Source: CAZRCZ01 sp964598765 (GTDB lineage: Bacteria; Sumerlaeota; Sumerlaeia; MVZB01; JAJFLK01). From it: a stretch of 64,000 bases of DNA. The translations under genes were made by a program, and so were the position numbers. Below, one piece after another: positions 16,915-26,072 of the stretch (positions are counted from its first letter, which is position 1; each line of letters starts with the position of its first letter). The stretch is from contig CAZRCZ010000012.1 in assembly GCA_964598765.1 (NCBI GenBank), forward strand, positions 62,001 through 126,000, read 5' to 3'. The notes beneath the pieces are model-generated. The model did no database searches and was not told the origin of the DNA. It saw only the letters and a list, made by a program, of their open reading frames with translations.

Positions 16915-19458
16915 ATGATCACAAAATGGATTGCATTTGCGGCGGTGGTTTTTCCGCTGACGTTTCGCGCAGGAGCGGCCGTTGATTTTGCCACGCAGGT
17001 TGAGCCGATTTTTGAATCCAAATGTTTTGAGTGCCACAGCCCGATCAAGGGCAAGCCGAAGGCCGGCCTTCGGCTCGACATAGCCGAGGGCATTACCCGC
17101 GGAAGCAAGGAACACAAGGTCGTCACCCCGGGCAAGCCCGATGAAAGTTTGATGCTCCACGTAGTCTCGCTTCCCGCCGATGACCTCGACCTCATGCCGC
17201 CCTCCGGCAAGGGAACGCCGCTCACTAAAGATCAGCTCGACCTCATCCGCGCTTGGATCGCCGAGGGTTGCAATTTCGGATCATGGACCGCCCACAAATT
17301 CGACGTTTTGTCCGCGCCGATACCCGCCGTCAAACCGGCCGCCCCGGCCAATGAGTCGGCTCCGGCGATCCCCGCCTACACGTCCCCCGTGAAAACAGAA
17401 TTCAAACCGCCGGTGAAAAGTCCCTTCGCGCCGCTCAAGACCGTCGAAGGGGCCGCCGGACAGATTGACCAACTCGTGGAAGCCAACTGCCAAGCGAACA
17501 ACATACGCCCCAATCCCCCGGCCGATCACGCGACCTTCGTCCGTCGCATCTATTTGGACGCGGTCGGCAGAATTCCGACCTACGACGAGACGCGCGAGTT
17601 TTTCGAATCCCCCTCGGCGAACAAACGCGCCGAGCTGATCAACCGTCTGTTGGCTTCCGACGGATACGTCAGCCGTCAATATGATTTCTGGGCCGATCTT
17701 TTGCGCATCGAGTCGCGCATGAGACAGGGAGTGGACGGGGGCAACTACCAAGAGTGGGTCAAGAACGCGATCCGCCACGAGACTCCCTACAACAAGTTCG
17801 TTGACGCGCTCCTGACCGCCGAGGGACACATTTATGAAAACGGCGCCTCGGGATACTACCTCCGCGACAACGGCATGCCGCTGGACAACATGGCGAACAC
17901 CGTCCAAATTTTTCTCGGAACCCGACTTACCTGCGCGCAATGCCACAACCATCCGTTCGATCACTGGACGCAGAAAGAGTTTTATGAAATGTCGGCTTTC
18001 ACCTTCGGCGTGCAGACCGTCCGCCCTGCGACGCGCGAGGATCGCGAAAAAGCGCGCGAGCTGATGGCGATGGACGTGGACAATAAAACCAAGCAGGCCA
18101 TCAAGGGAATCGTGCGCAAGACGCGCTACGGATACGTCAGCGATACTCCGGGGAAACAAATTCGACTGCCGGACAATTACAAATATCCCGACGCCGCGCC
18201 GAACGCGAAGGTTGATCCGAAGGCCATTTTCGGCGGGCCGGATTCGGTCGCGCCGGCCGATCGCCGTCATGCCTATTCGGCTTGGCTGACTTCGACGGAG
18301 AATCCGCGCTTCACGACGGTCATCGCGAACAGACTTTGGAAACAGGCGATGGGCAGAGGGCTGATTGAGCCGGTTGACGACATGAAGGACGACACCGTTC
18401 CCTCGAATCCCGAGCTGATGGCCTACCTCGCGGACCTGATGAAGAGCCTGGATTACAACCAGAAGTCCTTTCTGCGCATCCTCTACAACACGAAGACGTA
18501 TCAGCGGCAGGCTTCCCTTCCCCCCGAATCGGCCGATGAGATTTACAGGTTTCCCGGCCCGCTCGCGCGAAGGATGTCCGCCGAACAGATTTGGGATTCG
18601 GTCATGACGCTCATCGTGCCGAATCTGGACCAACGCGAGGGACAAGTCCGGCGTCGCGGCGTGGGCGATTCCGTCGAGGAACTGGAAAAGATCCGCCAAA
18701 TGTCGCCCCAAGAATTGGTGGCGATGGTTCAAAATCAAATGGAACGACGGGCGGAGAAAAACCCGGAAGGCAAAGCCGGCAAACCGGTCAAGAAGCTAAG
18801 CGAGGCCGACGTCCCTGAAACCGGGATGATCAAATTGGCATCGGGGCCGGCATCGGGTCCCGCGCCTTCGCAAATCGTGTTGACCGCAGGCGGGAAAGGA
18901 AAAGCCCTAGCCCGCGCGCGCGCGAAGGCCATGGCCGAAAAAAAGCGCGCCGAAGCAAGCACCAAGGAGCGCGAGGAAGCCAAGTCCGAAATGGCGAAGC
19001 GCGAGGAAGCCAAGGCCGAAATGGCAAAGCGCGCCGCACCGGCCAAAGCCAAACCGCAACCCCGCCGCGAAGCCGCGTTCCCTGCGGGAATGGTCCGCGC
19101 ATCCGAAGTGCAACAGCCCGCGCCGCCGGGACATTTCCTGCAACAGTTCGGCGCCTCGGACCGCGAAACCATTGACGCCGGCAACACCACCGCGACCGTC
19201 CCGCAAGTGCTGACGTTGCTCAACGGCCCAGCCTACGCCGAGTTGGCCAAGCCGGGTTCGGTTCTTTCGCAGACACTCAAAAATGCCGGATCCTCGCCCG
19301 ATGCGCAGGCCGAGGCCATCTTCCTTTCCATTTACAACCGCCGACCGACCGAACCGGAGGCGCGCGCGGCCCGACAGGTAATAGCAAGCGATCCGCAGGG
19401 AGTCCAAGACTTGGTCTGGGCGCTCCTCAACACCCAGCAATTCATGTTTATTCGATAA
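16915..19458 (+). CDS. PSCyt1-DUF1549-DUF1553 exported cytochrome-like protein
   Basis: The 847-residue protein has a signal peptide (about residues 1-22) and a planctomycete-type cytochrome C domain with CFECH at residues 37-41, a CX2CH haem site. A DUF1549 domain (about 185-390, FVRRIYLDAVGRIPT near its start) and a DUF1553 domain (from about 460, NRLWKQAMGRGLIEPVDDM) follow. GGAGG 8 nt before the ATG at 16915 fixes the start; an ATG at 16900 overlaps that RBS. Residues about 660-722 are an unusual Lys/Ala/Glu/Arg-rich repeat (AKSEMAKREEAKAEMAKR) that splits the C-terminal domain. These proteins always sit next to DUF1501 genes in Planctomycetes and relatives; their biochemical role is unknown, with polysaccharide degradation or redox functions proposed. 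It probably forms an operon with the next gene (18-nt gap). Confidence 0.93.
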   Translation: MITKWIAFAAVVFPLTFRAGAAVDFATQVEPIFESKCFECHSPIKGKPKAGLRLDIAEGITRGSKEHKVVTPGKPDESLMLHVVSLPADDLDLMPPSGKGTPLTKDQLDLIRAWIAEGCNFGSWTAHKFDVLSAPIPAVKPAAPANESAPAIPAYTSPVKTEFKPPVKSPFAPLKTVEGAAGQIDQLVEANCQANNIRPNPPADHATFVRRIYLDAVGRIPTYDETREFFESPSANKRAELINRLLASDGYVSRQYDFWADLLRIESRMRQGVDGGNYQEWVKNAIRHETPYNKFVDALLTAEGHIYENGASGYYLRDNGMPLDNMANTVQIFLGTRLTCAQCHNHPFDHWTQKEFYEMSAFTFGVQTVRPATREDREKARELMAMDVDNKTKQAIKGIVRKTRYGYVSDTPGKQIRLPDNYKYPDAAPNAKVDPKAIFGGPDSVAPADRRHAYSAWLTSTENPRFTTVIANRLWKQAMGRGLIEPVDDMKDDTVPSNPELMAYLADLMKSLDYNQKSFLRILYNTKTYQRQASLPPESADEIYRFPGPLARRMSAEQIWDSVMTLIVPNLDQREGQVRRRGVGDSVEELEKIRQMSPQELVAMVQNQMERRAEKNPEGKAGKPVKKLSEADVPETGMIKLASGPASGPAPSQIVLTAGGKGKALARARAKAMAEKKRAEASTKEREEAKSEMAKREEAKAEMAKRAAPAKAKPQPRREAAFPAGMVRASEVQQPAPPGHFLQQFGASDRETIDAGNTTATVPQVLTLLNGPAYAELAKPGSVLSQTLKNAGSSPDAQAEAIFLSIYNRRPTEPEARAARQVIASDPQGVQDLVWALLNTQQFMFIR

Positions 19459-19476
19459 GGTAACAAGGAGACCATC

Positions 19477-20808
19477 ATGAAAACCTTCATCAACAATCAG
19501 GATGAGCTTACCCGTCGCGCCTTTATGGCGCGCGCGGCCAGCGCGTTCTTGGGCGTGAGCGTCGCGCCCTCGCTCATCTGGGCCGAATCGGTTCAAATCG
19601 CCCACGCTCCGGAGGGACCGGCCAAGCAAGTCATCTACATTTATCTGGCCGGCGGCATGAGCCATCTGGACACCTTCGATCCCAAGCCGGGGAAAGAGGA
19701 GATGGGACCGGTTGAGACGATCAAGACCAACGTGGACGGCATCCAGCTCAGTCAACATCTTCCGGAGATGGCCAAACGCATGGATCGCGTGGCGCTGATT
19801 CGCTCGATGAAGACGACGCAGGGGGACCATGAGCGCGGCAATTACATCATGCACACCGCCTATATGAAGCGCGGGACGATCCAGCATCCTTCGCTGGGCG
19901 CGTGGAGCGCGAACATCAAGGGCCGGATCAATCCGACGATGCCGGCGAACATCCTGATCGGCGGCGGTAGCAAGCACCCGGGCGCGGGATTTTTCGACGC
20001 CCGCAACGCCCCCGTGCCCATTGGCGATCCCTCGGCGGGTCTGCAAAACAGCGCGCTCCCCAAGGGGGTCACGGAGGAGAAACTGGAGAAACGCCTCGCG
20101 CTCGTTGACCAGTTCGACCATGAGTTCCACAAGGAATTCAATTCGCAGGAGACGCGCGCCTACGCCGACCTTTACAGCGAGGCGCTCAAGCTGATGAAGA
20201 GCGAGGATCTGGCCGCGTTCGACCTTGGAAAAGAACCGGAGACCGACAAGAGCCGCTACGCATACGAAGGGCGCGACGCGGGGGGCGGCGCGAAGGCCGC
20301 AGGGGCGATCAAGAACTTCGGTTTGGGGTGCCTGCTGGCAAGGCGTCTGGTGGAGCATGGCGTGCGATTCGTCGAGGTCAACTTTGGCGGATGGGACACC
20401 CACACGGACAACTTCGACCGCGTGGAGGACCTTGCCGGCGCGCTCGACCGCGCGCTTTCGGCCTTGCTCGATGATCTGCAATCCCGAGGGTTGCTGAAGA
20501 CCACGCTGGTCGCCGTGGCGACCGAATTCGGCAGGACGCCGAAGATCAACGAAACGGAGGGACGCAACCATCACCCGCAGGCTTTTTCTTGTGTGTTGGC
20601 CGGCGGCGGCATCAAGGGGGGCGTCGTCCACGGCAAGACCGACGAGACCGGAGACGCCGTAGCGGAGAATGAGGTGACCGTGCAGGATTTCCACGCCACG
20701 ATCGCGCGGGCGCAGGGCATTCCTCTCGATCAGGTGGTGCATTCCCCATCCGGGAGGCCGTTCACCGTGGCGGACAAGGGGAAACCCGTGACGGCGCTTT
20801 TCGCCTAG
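19477..20808 (+). CDS. DUF1501 exported protein (sulfatase-like fold)
   Basis: The 443-residue protein starts with a Tat-type signal (TRRAFMARAASAFLGVSVAP, residues about 12-31). Family landmarks are present: YIYLAGGMSHLDTFDPKPG near residues 50-70, GIQLSQHLPEMAKRMDRVALIRSM near 88-111, the central GGWDTHTDNF and the C-terminal TEFGRTPKIN and NHHPQAFSCVLAGGGIKGG. DUF1501 proteins are distantly related to the alkaline phosphatase/sulfatase fold, and their His/Asp residues fit metal binding. The gene follows its DUF1549 partner by 18 nt with AAGGAG before the ATG. The same gene order occurs again at 59771-63720. Function is unknown. Confidence 0.92.
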   Translation: MKTFINNQDELTRRAFMARAASAFLGVSVAPSLIWAESVQIAHAPEGPAKQVIYIYLAGGMSHLDTFDPKPGKEEMGPVETIKTNVDGIQLSQHLPEMAKRMDRVALIRSMKTTQGDHERGNYIMHTAYMKRGTIQHPSLGAWSANIKGRINPTMPANILIGGGSKHPGAGFFDARNAPVPIGDPSAGLQNSALPKGVTEEKLEKRLALVDQFDHEFHKEFNSQETRAYADLYSEALKLMKSEDLAAFDLGKEPETDKSRYAYEGRDAGGGAKAAGAIKNFGLGCLLARRLVEHGVRFVEVNFGGWDTHTDNFDRVEDLAGALDRALSALLDDLQSRGLLKTTLVAVATEFGRTPKINETEGRNHHPQAFSCVLAGGGIKGGVVHGKTDETGDAVAENEVTVQDFHATIARAQGIPLDQVVHSPSGRPFTVADKGKPVTALFA

Positions 20809-20814
20809 GGAGAG

Positions 20815-20970
20815 GTCAGTCTCAGCCTTCCAACCCAAGCGGAAGTCAATCGCCTGTGGGCAAAGGAAGCCGAACGGCGCGTGGCTCCAATTGAACGGGG
20901 CGAAGCGAAACTCATCCCCGGCGATAAGGTGTTTGCAAGAATTCGCAAAAAATTCAGTCCGATTGAATAA
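20815..20970 (+). pseudogene. Remnant of an addiction-module antitoxin (ParE/RelE-associated)
   Basis: A frame from 20815 to TAA at 20968 encodes about 51 residues: LPTQAEVNRLWAKEAERR, then IERGEAKLIPGDKVFARI and RKKF. This is the C-terminal two thirds of the small antitoxins known as putative addiction module component (usual length about 70-75). There is no start codon and the first 20-25 residues are missing; the frame abuts the DUF1501 stop codon at 20808. The expected RelE/ParE toxin does not follow; the DUF262 gene runs in from the other strand 16 nt later. It is a truncated relic, possibly cut when the DUF1549/DUF1501 pair or the DUF262 gene arrived. Confidence 0.8.
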
Positions 20971-20986
20971 AGACATCGGGAACCCA

Positions 20987-22714
20987 CTAAGAAATTGGTG
21001 CAACTACGATTTCTGGATCAACAACGCGACGTAAGGAGTCCCAAATTGCTTCGCGGCGCAATCTCCGGAACAGATCGAACGTCGCCTTGTCGAAGGCGAG
21101 GGTGTTAGGATCGGCCGCAAATTCCTTAACCAGCAGATGCCGCTCAATCGGCACTCCTTGAGTTTTGAGCCTGCAGAAGTAGGAAGCAGGAAGCTCTGCG
21201 CGTTTTCTAATATTATCCGTTGCTCCAAAAAAACGAAGATTCCCGATGTCGCTGATCTCGGTGCTGGAGCAACCCAATCGGGAGCGTAGCATGTATTGAG
21301 GGTAAATATGATCAACATGTGGTTCATTTCCCTTAAACGCCACATCGAACGGTGAGGCTCCCCATTTGTCGAAATAAACAACATTGAGGAGGAGGGGGCG
21401 CAGTCGCGTATCCGAAAGGTTGCTCAAGGAAAGCTCCGTTGGATTGCCGCGTGAGTTCTTAAAATAGGATTTAAGGGTCTCCAGAGGAAATTCACCATTC
21501 AGCGGTTGCCCGACTATTCCTTGTAGCATGTTGAGAGTCGCATCAGTTTGGCTCGAGAACCAACCAAAAAGTTGCGCCTTGTGATAATACGCACCCATGA
21601 CCACTCTGGCACCTTCGGAGGGTTTTGGATTTTGGAAGAGGAAGGAGAAAAGCGGGATTAGGGCGTTGTAGCTTCTTATCAGGCGATCCGCGGTTAAACG
21701 AAGGTGCTGCACCATGAAATCCCGCAACTCCTTAAAAGCTTGTTCTGCCCGGTCCCAATCCTTCTCCATTTTTGCAAGAAGTTCTTCTCCGCGTGCGCCG
21801 TAAAATTTCTCCGTCTTTACCTCGGCTCCCTCGCCATGCGCGAGCAACAAAGCCTTGAGCACGAAATCTTGATCGATGTTTAGACGGCCACCGTTGAGAA
21901 GGTCGACGGTTTGCTCAACGCGCTCCTCTATGTCGTCCCACCCTTCCTTCATTGCCGCGAACATCAGATCGCCCGCTGTCAGCTTCGTTCCTCCGGAGTT
22001 TACGCGCACAAAGATTTCAAGAATTCGTCTGTATGGATACAAGCAAGCCACGCCATCAAGCTCGTCCGCCCAGAAGAACTTGTCTTCATGCAATAATGAG
22101 TGAAGTTGAACGATATTTCTTGAGACTGTGCGCTCTCTTGTCCTTCTTGCCTCGGCGGATTCCTTCGCTACGGCGGAAATTTCGTCGTTTAGCGTGTTGG
22201 CTACTTCAAGCTGATTAGTTCTTGCGAACCGTTCCGACAGGTCTCTAACGCGGAAGTAAGGTGGAGGAAGTTTTTCCGTGCTGAACTGCAATTGATACAG
22301 ACTATCCCCGCCATCAGCCGGCACTTCACCGGCACTCGCATCGAAATAGGCTTCTAAGACGTCGCTTCTCTCTTCCTTGATTCCACCACGGAAAATGCAA
22401 TGCAGGGTTTGCAACCTTTGTTGACCGTCTAGGACGAAAACTTTTTCAACATCTGCAACTGACCGCGCGCTGTCATAGAATTCCGAAAGATCGGCGTCTT
22501 GGTTAATGACAGGCATGAAATGGCGGGCGCGTATCGCTTCCTTTGTTCGCCACAAGAGGAATGTTTGAATGGGATAATTCCGCATAAGGCTATCGAAAAG
22601 ACGCGCCATTTGCTCGCGCTCCCACACGAACGGGCGCTGAATGTGAGGGAGCAGTAGCCGTTTAGCGTCAATGTCTTCCAGAAGTCTGAACAACGAGTGC
22701 GGTTTATAGCTCAC
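20987..22714 (-). CDS. DUF262/HNH (GmrSD-like) protein, candidate phage defence nuclease
   Basis: The protein has 575 residues from the GTG at 22714. That start is preferred because GGGGGAGG lies about 9 nt upstream; the frame extends further, but only through repeat-like DNA. The N-terminal DUF262 domain has QRPFVWEREQM at residues 26-36 and LDGQQRLQTL at about 95-104, the ParB/Srx-like NTP-binding motifs. Near residue 467 there is HVDHIYPQY, and NLRFFGATDNIRKR follows, which resembles the DUF1524 HNH nuclease half of GmrSD. GmrSD enzymes are NTP-dependent type IV restriction systems that cut modified phage DNA. It stands alone between an antitoxin relic and two small TA pairs, which fits an accessory defence gene. 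Codon use is less biased than in the housekeeping genes. Confidence 0.85.
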   Translation of the reverse strand: MSYKPHSLFRLLEDIDAKRLLLPHIQRPFVWEREQMARLFDSLMRNYPIQTFLLWRTKEAIRARHFMPVINQDADLSEFYDSARSVADVEKVFVLDGQQRLQTLHCIFRGGIKEERSDVLEAYFDASAGEVPADGGDSLYQLQFSTEKLPPPYFRVRDLSERFARTNQLEVANTLNDEISAVAKESAEARRTRERTVSRNIVQLHSLLHEDKFFWADELDGVACLYPYRRILEIFVRVNSGGTKLTAGDLMFAAMKEGWDDIEERVEQTVDLLNGGRLNIDQDFVLKALLLAHGEGAEVKTEKFYGARGEELLAKMEKDWDRAEQAFKELRDFMVQHLRLTADRLIRSYNALIPLFSFLFQNPKPSEGARVVMGAYYHKAQLFGWFSSQTDATLNMLQGIVGQPLNGEFPLETLKSYFKNSRGNPTELSLSNLSDTRLRPLLLNVVYFDKWGASPFDVAFKGNEPHVDHIYPQYMLRSRLGCSSTEISDIGNLRFFGATDNIRKRAELPASYFCRLKTQGVPIERHLLVKEFAADPNTLAFDKATFDLFRRLRREAIWDSLRRVVDPEIVVAPIS

Positions 22715-22797
22715 TTTGCAGAACCTCCCCCGAGTGTCTATTCTCCGATCTGTTTCGCAATTTTTTTCCGCAACCCCAACCCCAAAATTTGCCGCGA

Positions 22798-23082
22798 TCA
22801 ATCTGTCGAAGATGGCCTTGCGATCACCGTGAAGCGATCTCGGCGCGGGCGTGCCAGCGAGCGGCGAACCGCATCGGGAACCGGGATCGCCACGAACCGG
22901 TCTTTCGAAAACAGATAATCCTCGCCGCTCTCGTCCACGACGCGAAGATCCCCGTCCGCCTCGGCGGAGGCATCCGGCAGAACGCGATAAATTTTGTGCA
23001 GTTCAAGCGACGCCGGATAATCGCGATTATCCACGCACACCGCGAACGACGTTCGCACGTTTTTGGTTTTGTGTTTTCTCAT
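22798..23082 (-). CDS. Small conserved hypothetical protein
   Basis: This 94-residue protein reads as a real gene: KNVRTSFAVCVDNRDYPASLELHKIYRVLPD, a linker, LRVVDESGEDYLFSKDRFVAI, then a basic tail ending in PDAVRRSLARPRRD. I recognise the type (short proteins with a DESGEDYLF motif common in cyanobacteria and planctomycetes, often near TA genes) but know no function for it. The motif resembles an SH3-like beta barrel; that is a guess. It lies upstream of the DUF262 gene on the same strand and could be its partner. Confidence 0.6.
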   Translation of the reverse strand: MRKHKTKNVRTSFAVCVDNRDYPASLELHKIYRVLPDASAEADGDLRVVDESGEDYLFSKDRFVAIPVPDAVRRSLARPRRDRFTVIARPSSTD

Positions 23083-23168
23083 TCCAAATGCCGCTAAAAT
23101 TCTGGCAAATCACCGCGCGAAGTTCAATGCGGAGTTATTTCCGTGGGGTGTGCGTCAAAATGTGGAGT

Positions 23169-23254
23169 GGCAACCGAGCCGCGACCGTAAGGGAGCGCCC
23201 GATGCGCGACAGAATGCTGATCGGACGCTCGCTCACGTTCGCGGCTCGGTTGCC
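23169..23254. repeat. Inverted repeat of the GAGCCGCGACCGTAAGGGAGCG type, copy 1
   Basis: GGCAACCGAGCCGCGACCGT (starting 23169) and its imperfect complement (ending GGCTCGGTTGCC at 23254) are arms of about 29 nt around a loop of about 28 nt. A second copy is at 34776-34861. Repeats of this wording are familiar from planctomycete genomes, which is one reason for the lineage suggestion. Confidence 0.7.
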
Positions 23255-23320
23255 TCAAATGCGGCTGACTCCAAAAACTGAAACAAGCCCACGCGCATTA
23301 ACGGTTGAGTCGCCGGGGAA

Positions 23321-23521
23321 TTACGCGGATTGAAATTGGAGATTGGAAAGCTCGTCTTGGGACGCCCGGGTGGAGACGTTCAGAAATTCCACTCCCACCA
23401 CGCGATCTTGATCGTCGAAATCGAGAATCACGCCGGGCCGGATTTCCTCCGATTCCACGATCCTCTTTTCGTCGAGACGGAAATACAGAGCGTCGTTTTC
23501 CTTGTCCAGCTTGATTCTCAT
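23321..23521 (-). CDS. DUF2283-family protein (antitoxin-like)
   Basis: This 66-residue protein has the DUF2283 pattern: MRIKLDKENDALYFRL, then SEEIRPGVILDFDDQDRVVG, then VEFLNVS. Its ATG (23521) overlaps the TGA of the DUF4258 gene by 4 nt (ATGA), so the pair is translationally coupled. DUF4258 with DUF2283 is a recurrent two-gene module regarded as a likely toxin-antitoxin pair, with DUF2283 as the proposed antitoxin. That role is inferred from neighbourhood. Confidence 0.82.
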   Translation of the reverse strand: MRIKLDKENDALYFRLDEKRIVESEEIRPGVILDFDDQDRVVGVEFLNVSTRASQDELSNLQFQSA

Positions 23522-23760
23522 TTTTTCCCTTTCAACCTCCGGTCGAAGAATACCGTCGCGGCGCGGTTGGGATTTGCCCGGATGTTCACCACTACCCGGA
23601 GCCAACGATTGCCGAACTCCGGAATTTTCTTCAAGTAATGCCGCGTTCCGTCATCGTGGTCCTCGGTCAAATCCGGTGTCGTTAGCGCCGCTTCAACCCA
23701 CCGTTCGGCGATCTCGCGCTCTCGGAGCATGTCCCGAAAGTGACCCGTCTTGTCCACCAA
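23518..23760 (-). CDS. DUF4258-family protein (toxin-like)
   Basis: The 80-residue protein contains HFRDMLREREIAERWVEAAL, then HDDGTRHYLKKIPEFGNRWLRV and VFFDRRL, the pattern of DUF4258, a small RelE/BrnT-like fold. It is the first gene of a two-gene unit with DUF2283, the toxin-first order. The frame is intact, unlike the YoeB-like and BrnT-like toxins elsewhere in the window. Toxicity is an inference. Confidence 0.78.
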   Translation of the reverse strand: MVDKTGHFRDMLREREIAERWVEAALTTPDLTEDHDDGTRHYLKKIPEFGNRWLRVVVNIRANPNRAATVFFDRRLKGKK

Positions 23761-23838
23761 TTAATCCTACCAGAGCGGTGATGGTGTGTCAGCGGTTTCC
23801 TTGCCGTTATCATGTATAAGCTCAGACATTCGGGAAGC

Positions 23839-25857
23839 CTATTTCCTCAACCACTTCAAAATTTTTTCCGCCGCCAGATTCGGCGTCAGGCCGTATTTTT
23901 CCGCGAGGACTTTGTAGGGGGCGCTGGCGCCGAAGCGGTCCAGACCGATGAAGAGTCCGTCGGGGCCGAGATAGCGCGACCAGCCTTGTTCGACGCCTGC
24001 TTCGATGGCGACGCGCCGGCCGGTTCCCAAAATTTCGCGGCGATAATCCTCGCTCTGCCGGTCGAACAAATTCCATGACGGCATGGAGACGACGCGCGAG
24101 CGGATTTGATGTTGTTGCTCAAGCAAGGCCCGCGTTTCCAAGGCGAGCGGAACTTCCGATCCCGTCGCCAGAATCGTCAGGTCGCCTTCGCCGCACAGAA
24201 CATACGCCCCGCGGCGCAAGCCGTCCGCCGAAGCCAAGACGCGCCGATCCAAATTGGGAAGGTCTTGGCGCGTGAGGCACAAGGCGGTCGGTCCGGATTG
24301 ATTTTCCAGCGCGACGAGCCACGCCACGGCGCACTCCTCCGCGTCGGCGGGGCGAATGAGCGTGAGGTTCGGCATGGCGCGAAGCGAGGCGAGATGCTCA
24401 ACCGGCTCGTGCGTGGGGCCGTCCTCGCCGAGAAAAATCGAATCGTGCGTGAAGACGTAAATCGGATTCAGATGGCTCAGCGCGGCGAGCCGGATCGGCG
24501 GGCGCATGTAGTCGCTGAAGACAAAAAACGTCGCGCCGAAGGGACGGACGCCGCCATGGTAGCATATCCCGTTCAGGATGGCTCCCATGCCGTGTTCGCG
24601 GACGCCGAAATGAAAATTCCGTCCGGCGCGGTTGGTTTTGGAAAACGATCCGTATTCCTTGACGTAGGTGTTGGTCGAGGGGGCGAGGTCCGCCGATCCG
24701 CCGATGAGATTGGGGACGTGCTTCAGCAGGGCGGCCTGAACCTGTCCCGCCGATTTGCGCGTCGCCGCTTTTTTGCCCGGCTCGAATTTGGGCAACTGTG
24801 ACGCGAGATTTTCCGGAAGTTTGCCCGACCAGAATTGATCCCACAACGCGGCTTTTTGAGGTTCGGATTTGCGGAACGCCTCGAACTGCTCGCGCCAATG
24901 TTTGCGCGCCCGCTTGCCTTTGTCCTCCCCCTCTTGGAATTTGGATCGCGCTTCCGGCGGAACGAGGAAATGCTCGTTCTCCGGCCAACTCAAATTTTTC
25001 TTCGACAACCGAACTTCTTCTTCGCCGAGCGGTGAGCCGTGCGAATCGGCGGATCCCGCTTTGTTCGGACTGCCGTAGGCAATCGTCGTCGTGGCGATGA
25101 TGAGACTCGGACGCTCCGTTTCATTTCGCGCCGCCGTGAGCGCGCGCGCAATCGCTTCGCGGTCGTGGCCGTTGATTTCCTGAACGTGCCAGTGATACCC
25201 CTCGAAGCGCGAGCGAACATTGTCGGAATAGGCCAGCGCCGTGTCCCCTTCGATGGAAATGTGGTTGGAATCGTAGAAGGCGATCAGCTTGCCCAGCCCC
25301 AAATGTCCGGCGAGCGAGCAGGCCTCGGCGGCAACCCCTTCCTCCAAGTCGCCGTCACTGCAAAGGACGTAGGTATGATGATCCACGGGACTGTGCGTGT
25401 CGTCGTTGAACTGCGAACCGAGCCAAGCTTCGGCAATCGCCATGCCGACGGCGTTGGAGATGCCCTGCCCCAGCGGACCGGTCGTGCACTCGACGCCGGG
25501 CGTAAGTCGAAATTCCGGGTGGCCGGGGGTCTTGCTTCCAAATTGACGGAAATTCTTGAGATCGTCGAGCGTCAATTCGTAGCCGCACAAATGCAGAACG
25601 GCGTAGAGGAGCATCGAACCGTGGCCGGCGGATAGAACAAAACGGTCACGGTCGGGCCAGAGGGGATCGGAGGGATCGAACTTGAGAAATTGCGTCCAGA
25701 GGACGTAGGCGAAATCGGCGCAACCCATCGGCATTCCGGGGTGTCCGCTGTTGGCCTTTTGCACGGCGTCCATCGCCAAGGCGCGGATCGTGTTGACGCA
25801 GAGTTCATCCAGTTCCGCGCCTTGAATTTTCTTTTCCACCTTTTCCATGACATCCAT
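23839..25857 (-). CDS. tkt: Transketolase
   Basis: The thiamine-diphosphate enzyme of the pentose phosphate pathway, 672 residues from the ATG at 25857 (an ATG nine nt further in is also possible). Visible motifs are NSGHPGMPMGCADFAYVLW near the start, CTTGPLGQGISNAVGMA, the TPP-binding LCSDGDLEEGVAAEA and SIEGDTAL, and in the Pyr domain DSIFLGEDGPTHEPVEHLA, where the catalytic Glu and His lie. The C-terminal domain is complete (EKILKWLRK). It connects sugar phosphates with glycolysis (pgk is 15 kb away). The gene stands alone: upstream is a divergent TA pair, downstream the small accessory cluster. Confidence 0.96.
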   Translation of the reverse strand: MDVMEKVEKKIQGAELDELCVNTIRALAMDAVQKANSGHPGMPMGCADFAYVLWTQFLKFDPSDPLWPDRDRFVLSAGHGSMLLYAVLHLCGYELTLDDLKNFRQFGSKTPGHPEFRLTPGVECTTGPLGQGISNAVGMAIAEAWLGSQFNDDTHSPVDHHTYVLCSDGDLEEGVAAEACSLAGHLGLGKLIAFYDSNHISIEGDTALAYSDNVRSRFEGYHWHVQEINGHDREAIARALTAARNETERPSLIIATTTIAYGSPNKAGSADSHGSPLGEEEVRLSKKNLSWPENEHFLVPPEARSKFQEGEDKGKRARKHWREQFEAFRKSEPQKAALWDQFWSGKLPENLASQLPKFEPGKKAATRKSAGQVQAALLKHVPNLIGGSADLAPSTNTYVKEYGSFSKTNRAGRNFHFGVREHGMGAILNGICYHGGVRPFGATFFVFSDYMRPPIRLAALSHLNPIYVFTHDSIFLGEDGPTHEPVEHLASLRAMPNLTLIRPADAEECAVAWLVALENQSGPTALCLTRQDLPNLDRRVLASADGLRRGAYVLCGEGDLTILATGSEVPLALETRALLEQQHQIRSRVVSMPSWNLFDRQSEDYRREILGTGRRVAIEAGVEQGWSRYLGPDGLFIGLDRFGASAPYKVLAEKYGLTPNLAAEKILKWLRK

Positions 25858-26072
25858 TCTAAGAATCACCCTTTGTGAACGAGCCGGCAAATGGTTTCAA
25901 CCGTTGCCCATGAGCATTCCCGTCATTTTGGCGGCATGGGGCGTGGAGTCAATGGGATTCCTTGAGTGACGGTCCTTTCTCTTGCGATGGAAGAGTGGAA
26001 AGGTGTTTAATGAATACGGGGAAAACGAGGGGGCCGACAAGGCTCAGTTTAACCCGAACTGGATTTTCAACC

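Noticed and set aside
18907..21003. A minus-strand open frame of 698 codons
   Set aside because: It is antisense to the DUF1549/DUF1501 pair without motifs, start signal or plausible composition.
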